Shown here in pieces: positions 57,859 through 64,000 of a stretch of DNA of 64,000 bases; the first letter of the stretch is position 1, and each line of letters begins with the position of its first letter. The notes under the pieces were generated by a model. The model searched no databases, was not told the origin of the DNA, and saw only the letters and a program-made list of their open reading frames with translations. The position numbers and the translations under genes were made by a program. The DNA is taken from contig NZ_LUTN01000016.1 in assembly GCF_002111595.1 (NCBI RefSeq), positions 1 through 64,000 on the forward strand, in the 5' to 3' direction. Source of the stretch: Lonsdalea britannica. Lineage in GTDB: Bacteria > Pseudomonadota > Gammaproteobacteria > Enterobacterales > Enterobacteriaceae.

Positions 57859-58233
57859 ATGACATTACCGTGTGGACATACGCGACACCGTTTGATTAAA
57901 AATTTCACCTCTTTGGGTCCTTATTTGCGGGAAGGCCAGTGCCATGATTTCTACTTCTTCTTTGACTGTCTGGCGATGTGCGTCGATGTCAAAGCGGAAC
58001 CGGAAAAGCGCGAATTTTGGGGCTGGTGGTTGGATTTGGATGCGCAGGGACAAAGTATGACTTACTCGTATCGTTATGGCTTGTTTGATGAAGCCGGTAA
58101 CTGGTCTGAAATCAAATTCAAAGACAAAGCAATCACCGAAAAAGTACACACCACGCGGGAAAGTTTCCACAAACGACTGGAAGTCTTGGTGCAGCAGCTC
58201 GACCCCCCTTATTCCTTAACGGAAAGACCGTAA
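57859..58233 (+). CDS. crl: Sigma-S-binding protein Crl
   Basis: A 124-residue activator that helps sigma-S join core RNA polymerase. TSLGPYLREGQC, FFFDCLAMCVDVK and EKREFWGWWLDLDAQ are the conserved core. The N-terminus MTLPCGH fixes the start at 57859; E. coli Crl is slightly longer at the C-terminus (133). In E. coli crl is directly beside frsA; here the yfiRNB module separates them. Both Crl and DgcN feed biofilm matrix control, so the linkage may be selected. Confidence 0.94.
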   Translation: MTLPCGHTRHRLIKNFTSLGPYLREGQCHDFYFFFDCLAMCVDVKAEPEKREFWGWWLDLDAQGQSMTYSYRYGLFDEAGNWSEIKFKDKAITEKVHTTRESFHKRLEVLVQQLDPPYSLTERP

Positions 58234-58360
58234 CGCCCCTTCAGGTCATAGGCCTGTGTCGGTTTTTTTCGCGTTGTGCCTGTTGGCATAACGCGTCTCT
58301 CCTGTTACAACGTTTTCTTCACCATCATCTTTTTTTATACAACGCAATGGCAGAAAAATT

Positions 58361-59464
58361 ATGAGTGGCAGCCAAACGATGGTTGTAAAACTGGGCACCA
58401 GCGTGCTGACAGGCGGGTCTTCTCGCCTCAACCGGGCCCATATCGTAGAACTTGTGCGTCAGTGCGCGCAGTTGCATGCCGCAGGGCATCGCATTGTTAT
58501 TGTTACCTCTGGCGCTATCGCCGCAGGCCGGGAGCACCTCGGCTATCCCGATCTCCCCGTGAATGTCGCGACCAAGCAGCTATTAGCCGCCGTCGGGCAA
58601 AGCCGTCTAATCCAGCTGTGGGAACAGCTGTTCTCGATTTATGGTATCCACATCGGCCAGATGTTGCTGACCCGTGCGGATATGGAAGATCGAGAACGCT
58701 TCCTGAATGCGCGCGACACGATGCGTGCATTGCTGGATAATCGCGTTGTTCCGGTTGTTAATGAGAACGACGCGGTCGCGACATTGGAAATCAAGGTCGG
58801 CGATAACGACAACCTATCGGCGCTGGTCGCCATTATGGCGGACGCCGACAAACTGTTACTGCTCACCGATCAAAAGGGCCTCTTTACTGCCGATCCGCGT
58901 GACAACCCGGATGCGAAGCTGATTAGTGACGTTCAGACCATCACCGATGAGCTGCGTCACGTCGCGGGCGGCAGCGTATCCGGTCTGGGCACAGGCGGTA
59001 TGTCGACCAAAATTCAGGCGGCCGAAGTGGCCTGCCGCGCGGGGATCGACGTCATCATCGCGGAAGGTTGCCGACCGGGCGTGATTGGCGATGTCATGAA
59101 CAATGTGTCGGTTGGTACTCACTTCCATGCCGTTGACGAACCGCTTGAAAAACGGAAACGTTGGATTTTCGGTGCGCCTCCGGCAGGTGAGATCATTGTG
59201 GATGACGGCGCACTCTCCGCCATCCAGGAACGCGGCAGCTCTCTGCTGCCAAAAGGCATTCGGGAAGTGACAGGGATTTTCTCCCGTGGCGAAGTCATCC
59301 GCGTACGCAGCCTGTCCGGTCGGGATTTGGCCCATGCGGTCACTCGCTACAACAGTGATGCACTGCGCATGATTGCGGGCCATCACTCGCAGGAGATCGA
59401 AGATATTCTCGGATACGAATACGGTCCGGTGGCGGTCCATCGGGACGACATGATTATCAATTAA
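58361..59464 (+). CDS. proB: Glutamate 5-kinase ProB
   Basis: A 367-residue enzyme starting proline synthesis by phosphorylating glutamate; same length as E. coli. The amino-acid-kinase domain ([45 protein letters not shown]) is followed by a C-terminal PUA domain (from about residue 275). It forms an operon with proA, 10 bp downstream. A weak hairpin with a T run at about 58240-58268 precedes it. Confidence 0.97.
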   Translation: MSGSQTMVVKLGTSVLTGGSSRLNRAHIVELVRQCAQLHAAGHRIVIVTSGAIAAGREHLGYPDLPVNVATKQLLAAVGQSRLIQLWEQLFSIYGIHIGQMLLTRADMEDRERFLNARDTMRALLDNRVVPVVNENDAVATLEIKVGDNDNLSALVAIMADADKLLLLTDQKGLFTADPRDNPDAKLISDVQTITDELRHVAGGSVSGLGTGGMSTKIQAAEVACRAGIDVIIAEGCRPGVIGDVMNNVSVGTHFHAVDEPLEKRKRWIFGAPPAGEIIVDDGALSAIQERGSSLLPKGIREVTGIFSRGEVIRVRSLSGRDLAHAVTRYNSDALRMIAGHHSQEIEDILGYEYGPVAVHRDDMIIN

Positions 59465-59474
59465 GGAGTACGCG

Positions 59475-60728
59475 GTGCTTGAACAAATGGGCAAAGCGGC
59501 AAAACAGGCCTCTTATCAACTGGCGGCCTTGAGCACCAGTCAGAAAAATCAGGCCCTTATCGCGATAGCCGATCTGCTGGAAGCGGAGAGCGCCTCTATT
59601 CTGTCCGCTAACGAACAGGACGTTGCCGCCGCGCGCGAAGAGGGACTGAGCGAAGCGATGCTGGACCGTCTTCAACTGACGCCAGCACGTCTGGCCGCGA
59701 TCGCGAGCGACGTACGTCAGGTTTGCAGCCTCAACGATCCGGTCGGCGAAGTGATGGATGGACGTATTCTGGACAACGGTCTCAAGCTGGAACGTCGGCG
59801 CGTGCCGCTGGGCGTGGTTGGGGTGATCTATGAAGCGCGTCCCAATGTGACGGTTGATGTGGCGAGTCTGTGCCTGAAAACCGGCAACGCGGCTATTCTG
59901 CGCGGCGGGAAAGAAACGTATCGCACCAACGTGGCGACGGTCAGCGTAATCCAACGGGCATTGACGCAGTGCGGTTTACCCGCTGCGGCGATCCAGGCGA
60001 TTGAGAAGCCGGACCGCGAACTTGTGAACCAGCTGCTGAAACTCGATCGCTACGTAGACATGCTGATCCCCCGCGGCGGCGCCGGTCTTCACAAACTCTG
60101 CCGTGAACAGTCGACCATCCCCGTGATCACCGGCGGTATCGGCGTTTGCCATACTTACGTCGATGAGTCGATGGAGTTCGAACCCGCACTGCGCATCATC
60201 GTGAACGCGAAAACCCAGCGTCCCAGCACCTGCAACACGTTGGAAACGCTGCTGGTGAATCAGCGTATTGCGCAGGATTTCCTGCCACAGCTGAGCGCGG
60301 CGATGCACAAAAGCGGCGTCACGCTGCATGCCTGCCCACGTTCCTTGCCGTTGCTGAGCGAGGGACCGGCGAAGGTGATCGCAGTCGAAGCCGCTGACTT
60401 TGATGATGAATGGCTGTCGCTGGACCTGAATGTCGCGCTGGTGGACGATCTCGACGATGCCGTCTCCCATATCCGTGAACACGGTACGCAGCACTCAGAT
60501 GCGATTCTGACGCGTTCACTGAGCCGTGCGGAACAGTTTGTCCGTGAGGTCGATTCTTCCGCCGTTTACGTGAATGCCAGCACCCGTTTCACCGACGGCG
60601 GACAGTTCGGACTGGGCGCAGAAGTGGCCGTCAGCACGCAGAAACTGCATGCGCGCGGCCCGATGGGACTGGAAGCGCTCACCACCTACAAGTGGATTGG
60701 CTACGGCGACGATCTCGTCCGCGCTTAA
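59475..60728 (+). CDS. proA: Gamma-glutamyl phosphate reductase ProA
   Basis: A 417-residue NADPH-dependent aldehyde-dehydrogenase-fold reductase giving glutamate-5-semialdehyde; same length as E. coli. The catalytic cysteine is in [17 protein letters not shown], and [20 protein letters not shown] is at the C-terminus. The proBA-thrW order is that of E. coli. Confidence 0.97.
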   Translation: MLEQMGKAAKQASYQLAALSTSQKNQALIAIADLLEAESASILSANEQDVAAAREEGLSEAMLDRLQLTPARLAAIASDVRQVCSLNDPVGEVMDGRILDNGLKLERRRVPLGVVGVIYEARPNVTVDVASLCLKTGNAAILRGGKETYRTNVATVSVIQRALTQCGLPAAAIQAIEKPDRELVNQLLKLDRYVDMLIPRGGAGLHKLCREQSTIPVITGGIGVCHTYVDESMEFEPALRIIVNAKTQRPSTCNTLETLLVNQRIAQDFLPQLSAAMHKSGVTLHACPRSLPLLSEGPAKVIAVEAADFDDEWLSLDLNVALVDDLDDAVSHIREHGTQHSDAILTRSLSRAEQFVREVDSSAVYVNASTRFTDGGQFGLGAEVAVSTQKLHARGPMGLEALTTYKWIGYGDDLVRA

Positions 60729-60778
60729 TCGTCTGTGTTATAGCGGGTTGGAGATTTATAACAGGCTGCTATAACACG

Positions 60779-60823
60779 AAAAAAGCGCTCGGCTGTCCGA
60801 TTATAAAATCGGCAGACGAGCGC
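60779..60823 (-). terminator. Minus-strand terminator between proA and thrW
   Basis: GCGCTCG (60785-60791) and CGAGCGC (60817-60823) close a long stem with the inner arms CCGATT/AATCGG. The T run lies on the minus strand (complement of the A run at 60779-60784), so it ends leftward transcription, perhaps antisense transcription from the integrated element. On the plus strand it may still act as a 3' hairpin of proBA. Confidence 0.65.
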
Positions 60824-60904
60824 CAGATGCTTGACTTGCCGGCATGATTTCACTAGTTTGTCACTCCGTAACACATCGTCAGGCATTCGCAGGGCGACCA
60901 AAAA

Positions 60905-60980
60905 GCCGATATAGCTCAGTTGGTAGAGCAGCGCATTCGTAATGCGAAGGTCGTAGGTTCGACTCCTATTATCGGCACCA
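60905..60980 (+). tRNA. thrW: tRNA-Thr (anticodon CGT), thrW
   Basis: A 76-nt tRNA. The acceptor GCCGATA (60905-60911) pairs with TATCGGC, and CCA is encoded at 60978-60980. The anticodon loop TTCGTAA gives anticodon CGT, which reads ACG. Its position after proBA is that of E. coli thrW, a common integration site for P4-like integrases; an integrase gene follows 165 bp downstream. Confidence 0.97.
60951..60980 (+). other. Probable attL (3' end of thrW)
   Basis: Integrases of this family recombine in the T-arm and 3' end of tRNA genes and restore the tRNA. The T-loop (GGTTCGACTCC) through CCA is therefore the likely core. The matching attR would be at the far end of the element outside the window. 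Confidence 0.5.
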
Positions 60981-61071
60981 TTCAAACATCTCCCAACGTC
61001 TACTAAAGTTCACTAAAACCCCTTATACTCTGCGTTGTGTCGCTCCTGATAGTATTTTCACGTCTACTGAC

Positions 61072-61144
61072 ATACCCCAAAATCTACATGCTTCTGGGGG
61101 TACATTCGGGGGTATGTTCTGTTCGGTCTTGTGGAGATACCCCC
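61072..61144. repeat. GGGGGTAT-type repeats upstream of the integrase gene
   Basis: Related sites at 61072-61079 (CATACCCC), 61096-61103 (GGGGGTAC), 61108-61117 (GGGGGTATGT) and 61137-61144 (ATACCCCC) stand in both orientations just before and up to the integrase start. They may be arm-type binding sites or an operator for integrase autoregulation. Confidence 0.6.
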
Positions 61145-61145
61145 A

Positions 61146-62360
61146 ATGAAGCTCAACGCCCGCCAGGTTGATACCGCTAAGCCAAAGGATAAACCCTATA
61201 AACTTGCTGATGGTGGTGGGCTTTATCTTCTGGTTAACCCAAATGGCGCACGATACTGGAGACTCAAGTATCGGGTGGCCGGGAAAGAGAAGTTGCTCGC
61301 TTTAGGTGTGTATCCAGACGTTACCCTAGCCGACGCGCGTTCTAAACGTGATGAGGCAAAAAGGGGTATCGCTGGGGGTATCGATCCTAACGAAGCAAAG
61401 CGGGAAGAAAAGGCCACACGCGAAGCTCAGGTAAACAACACATTCCATGACATCGCTACAGAGTGGCATACGAGTAAGTTAAAGAAGTGGTCTCCCGGAT
61501 ATGCCTCCGACATTATGGAAGCATTCAAAAAAGACGTGTTTCCCTACATTGGCAAAAAGCCAATTGCAGAGATTAAGCCGCTTGAACTGCTGAATGTACT
61601 TCGTCGAATGGAGGGTAGAGGGGCTACGGAGAAAGCTAAAAAAGTGCGGCAGCGTTGCGGTGAGGTTTTTCGTTACGCCATCGTTACTGGCAGGGCTGAA
61701 TATAATCCCGCTCCAGATCTCACTAGTGCCATGCAGGGGCATGAATCCAACCACTACCCTTTCCTGAATGCGCAAGAGCTTCCCGCATTTTTTGAGGCGC
61801 TATCACGCTACTCAGGTAGTGAGCTGGTGGTATTGGCTGCGCGTTTGCTAATCATTACCGGTTTAAGAACTGGCGAACTGCGTGGGGCTATGTGGCAGGA
61901 AATCGATGCTGATGATGCGGTGTGGGAAATCCCGGCAGAGCGAATGAAAATGCGCCGCCCGCATTTAGTTCCTTTGTCATCACAGGCCCAAGCCATTATC
62001 GCGCGTATTCGGGAAATGACAGGGCGCTATTCCTATATGTTCCCTGGACGTAATGACCCGCGTAAAACCATGAGCGAGGCCAGCATTAACCAGATTTTCA
62101 AGCGCATTGGATATGCAGGGAAAGTGACAGGTCACGGATTCCGCCACACAATGAGCACCATTCTCCACGAACAAGGCTACAACACCGCGTGGATTGAAAC
62201 ACAGCTGGCACACGTTGATAAGAACAGTATTCGCGGCACCTACAATCACGCCCAGTATCTGGATGGCCGCCGTGAAATGCTTCAGTGGTATGCCGACTAT
62301 ATGGACGTGTTGGAGCATGGTGAAAACGTGGTTCACGGGCGTTTTGGTCAATCCTTATGA
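61146..62360 (+). CDS. int: P4-type tyrosine recombinase (integrase)
   Basis: A 404-residue integrase. The N-terminal DUF4102 arm-binding domain (KPYKLADGGGLYLLVNPNGA, WRLKYR) is followed by a SAM-like core-binding domain (about residues 95-190) and the catalytic domain with the Arg in IITGLRTGELRG, the HxxR box in VTGHGFRHTMST and the nucleophile Tyr in RGTYNHAQY. It is adjacent to thrW and starts an integrative element. The start is ATG 61146. Confidence 0.95.
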   Translation: MKLNARQVDTAKPKDKPYKLADGGGLYLLVNPNGARYWRLKYRVAGKEKLLALGVYPDVTLADARSKRDEAKRGIAGGIDPNEAKREEKATREAQVNNTFHDIATEWHTSKLKKWSPGYASDIMEAFKKDVFPYIGKKPIAEIKPLELLNVLRRMEGRGATEKAKKVRQRCGEVFRYAIVTGRAEYNPAPDLTSAMQGHESNHYPFLNAQELPAFFEALSRYSGSELVVLAARLLIITGLRTGELRGAMWQEIDADDAVWEIPAERMKMRRPHLVPLSSQAQAIIARIREMTGRYSYMFPGRNDPRKTMSEASINQIFKRIGYAGKVTGHGFRHTMSTILHEQGYNTAWIETQLAHVDKNSIRGTYNHAQYLDGRREMLQWYADYMDVLEHGENVVHGRFGQSL

Positions 62361-62419
62361 CTGGATGAATAGACAGTGATAGTAGATGTGGGTAGACTTC
62401 TGTAGACGAATAAAGAATA

Positions 62420-62499
62420 GGCTATGTCTAGGCTGATCCCCAAAAACCCGTACACCTCTGCGGGCTGGCATAGCCGCCAAAATCAGAGGGCGTGAGGTG
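62420..62499 (+). ncRNA. Candidate riboregulatory leader in the thrW element
   Basis: The leader before the 62504 ORF can fold in two exclusive ways. In one, CCTCTG (62455-62460) pairs with CAGAGG (62484-62489) around an inner hairpin GGCT/AGCC (62463-62466/62472-62475). In the other, CACCTC (62453-62458) pairs with GAGGTG (62494-62499), which is the ribosome site of the ORF. Flanking GGCTATG (62420-62426) and CATAGCC (62469-62475) add a further alternative. P4-type elements use small antisense immunity RNAs (CI/C4 family) in similar positions; membership is not established. Confidence 0.35.
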
Positions 62500-62503
62500 G
62501 CGT

Positions 62504-62869
62504 ATGCTTAATCCAGCGATAGAGCTAAAAGCTAAAAAGCAGCAATTCATAAGCATTAGAGAACTGATTATTCGAATCGAGTCTAAATATCCCGATATGA
62601 CAAGGGATCAGATAGCGAACTGGATAATTATCCGGCTAGATGAAGAGCAGGAATATGCTCCTAGCCTGCTAATACAAGATGCTCGTGGAATAACTAGAAG
62701 ACCTTCCTCCAGTGACCCATTTTTAAGTGCATATGAGCTGTTAAATCGGGTTATGGCGAGTCCCAATATGGATAACCCACCGTACGAAGGGTGGACACCA
62801 TCTATGACGAGGACAGGGCAGGAAAAAAGCACTGCAGACCTTAACTTTGATGATGATATTCCATTTTGA
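62504..62869 (+). CDS. Hypothetical protein of the thrW element
   Basis: A 121-residue protein not recognised. It is AT-rich compared with the chromosome, has an isoleucine-rich N-terminal helical part (SIRELIIRIESKYP, DQIANWIIIRLDEEQEY) and an acidic end (NFDDDIPF) recalling SSB-type acidic tails. AGG spaced 6 bp from ATG 62504 serves as the ribosome site. It is followed 10 bp later by another unrecognised ORF, probably one operon. Confidence 0.6.
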   Translation: MLNPAIELKAKKQQFISIRELIIRIESKYPDMTRDQIANWIIIRLDEEQEYAPSLLIQDARGITRRPSSSDPFLSAYELLNRVMASPNMDNPPYEGWTPSMTRTGQEKSTADLNFDDDIPF

Positions 62870-62878
62870 GGTGATGTT

Positions 62879-63562
62879 ATGAATTCGTTTGATTTTTTAG
62901 GTTTTAACCGTTCGGAGATAGAAAAGACTTTAGGCCTAAACCTCCACGATAATCTATTAGAATATAATATCGGGTTGAAAAAAAATTTAGATAGCTGGCT
63001 TGTTCCTTATCTTTCACGCGATAATATTCTATTAAGTGATGCTGCTTGTTTAATTATTGGTGCTAATCCTAGGTTGAGCTTAGGAGGAGAGAAAAATAAT
63101 GAATGTGAATCTTATAAAGAATCACTATGGGACGCCATTGATAATGGTAAGCTAAACGCAAGGGATATTTCGCACTACGATAATATGGATCAAGACCGTC
63201 GAGACTGTGTGCTTGTTCGTAGTGAAGTCGAAAAATGGGTTGCTGAGCATGAATTTAATTGGCCTTTACCTCTACAGCAATCACAGGTAATCGAAAATAC
63301 CAATCAGGTGTACCTTGACCAGTGGGGAGAGTTCCCTGGTAAAAATACAGCACTTATGATGATTGCTGGTATGGCTATTGCGCTTGAAAAATCGAGTAAA
63401 TCTTTTCGGAATGGAGATCGGTTAAATAAGCTCTCTATAGCCAGAGCTGTAGCTCACAATCTAGCGGCATTGGGCTATCAGGGGATGGTTGTAACAGAGA
63501 AGCAAATGACTAACCTGATTAAAGAGGCTTTAGAAATCACTTTGCCTGATAGTGAGGAGTAG
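62879..63562 (+). CDS. Hypothetical protein of the thrW element
   Basis: A 227-residue protein not recognised. It is low in GC and predicted soluble and mostly helical. A segment VRSEVEKWVAEHEFNWPLPL resembles the partial pattern seen in many mobile-element cargo or helper proteins that precede AlpA regulators, but I cannot assign a family. AGGTGATGTT precedes ATG 62879. Possible roles are replication control, immunity or defence; none is supported by motif. Confidence 0.6.
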   Translation: MNSFDFLGFNRSEIEKTLGLNLHDNLLEYNIGLKKNLDSWLVPYLSRDNILLSDAACLIIGANPRLSLGGEKNNECESYKESLWDAIDNGKLNARDISHYDNMDQDRRDCVLVRSEVEKWVAEHEFNWPLPLQQSQVIENTNQVYLDQWGEFPGKNTALMMIAGMAIALEKSSKSFRNGDRLNKLSIARAVAHNLAALGYQGMVVTEKQMTNLIKEALEITLPDSEE

Positions 63563-63771
63563 CCACTTCTAAACGTAACCTTAATGCGGGGCAGCATTTC
63601 TAAAGTCCCGTATCTGCCTTTTCTACATTTCCAATGTTACGATAAAAATGCTGTTTTCCTGTCGCTTGGCTGAATTACTCTTTCCATCTTTATTGTTGTG
63701 ATTTCCACACTGAATAGATTGAATCTGATTAAATTAATCTCGTAAACCGCAATGGACGTTACGAGGTAAAT

Positions 63772-63969
63772 ATGTCTCAGTCATTAATTAGATTTGCCGA
63801 GGTACAAAAGCGCACTGGCTATAGTAAAGCGTGGTTATACCGCCTTATGAGCGAGAAACGTTTTCCCGCTGCTATTAAAATAGGTTCACGCTCAATCGCT
63901 TTTATTGAAAGCGAAATTGATGAGTGGATTAATCAGCGCATAGCTGAATCACGTGGCGAGGTGGCGTAA
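63772..63969 (+). CDS. AlpA-family excisionase/regulator
   Basis: A 65-residue MerR-like winged-helix protein of the AlpA type: RFAEVQKRTGYSKAWLYRLM then EKRFPAAIKIGSRSIAFIES and DEWINQRIAESR. AlpA proteins activate or direct excision of P4-like elements. GAGG precedes ATG 63772, and the stop overlaps the next ATG (TAATG). Confidence 0.93.
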   Translation: MSQSLIRFAEVQKRTGYSKAWLYRLMSEKRFPAAIKIGSRSIAFIESEIDEWINQRIAESRGEVA

Positions 63970-64000
63970 TGAAAAAGAAAAACCGCCCCGTACAGCAGGC
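63969..64000 (+). CDS. Start of a further element gene (partial)
   Basis: ATG 63969 overlaps the AlpA stop and opens a frame MKKKNRPVQQ that leaves the window. It is basic, and nothing more can be said. Confidence 0.5.
   Translation, partial: MKKKNRPVQQ

Overview
The window is a chromosomal segment of an enterobacterium of the order Enterobacterales. Many proteins read as close orthologues of Escherichia coli proteins, and gene order follows three separate E. coli neighbourhoods. The accessory content points to a plant-associated Pectobacteriaceae/Erwiniaceae-type bacterium (Brenneria, Lonsdalea, Dickeya, Pectobacterium or Erwinia-like): a GH68 levansucrase, two sucrose-isomerase-type GH13 enzymes, the purine-degrading hpx genes and a complete set of methionine-salvage mtn genes. 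The genus is inference; no 16S rRNA lies inside the window.

Layout. (1) 1-6.5 kb: the distal end of an rRNA operon (tRNA-Thr and 5S rRNA), then kgtP, pssA, tapT, trxC and yfiF. This is the E. coli rrnG-kgtP-pssA-tapT-trxC-yfiF order, but patZ and yfiM are absent. (2) 6.5-8 kb: a levansucrase whose promoter carries two adjacent LexA-type boxes. (3) 8.2-16.9 kb: emrB (frameshifted), emrA, mprA, a ygaY-like exporter (frameshifted) and proXWV, again in E. coli order. (4) 16.9-22.8 kb: two sucrose-isomerase paralogues in long AT-rich DNA. The second has a frameshift at the end of its signal peptide, and both share a promoter-region block. (5) 22.8-37.6 kb: an hpx cluster that would take allantoin in, racemise and hydrolyse it, convert allantoate to ureidoglycine and then to oxalurate, and finish at oxamate/oxalate. 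The ureidoglycine aminotransferase is frameshifted. (6) 37.7-46 kb: methionine salvage (mtnU-mtnE, mtnBCD, mtnA, mtnK) with two MetJ-box clusters, interrupted by a GH19-type, possibly toxic, muramidase gene that appears to have two frame changes. (7) 46.4-60.8 kb: an esterase, gmhA, yafJ, dpaA, dinB (with an SOS box), pepD, gpt, frsA, an inserted yfiR-dgcN-yfiB c-di-GMP module, crl, proB and proA. (8) 60.9-64 kb: tRNA-Thr(CGU) (thrW) with a P4-type integrase directly after it. This opens an integrative element that runs off the right edge; it has two unrecognised AT-rich ORFs, an AlpA regulator and a leader able to form mutually exclusive hairpins.

Most striking points. First, the levansucrase promoter looks like a bacteriocin/SOS promoter: a -35/-10 pair at 17-bp spacing, one LexA box on the -10 and a second just downstream; the dinB LexA box 43 kb away serves as an internal control. 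Second, four otherwise well-conserved genes each need exactly one missing base to read through, and in two of them the same short context (GGCTGATG) is affected. They are either young pseudogenes or consensus errors, and this must be settled before any metabolic conclusion is drawn. Third, the two sucrose-isomerase paralogues have lost the usual RLDRD product-specificity motif, so their product cannot be assumed to be isomaltulose. Fourth, the thrW element begins with a candidate RNA switch and may carry unknown cargo beyond the window.
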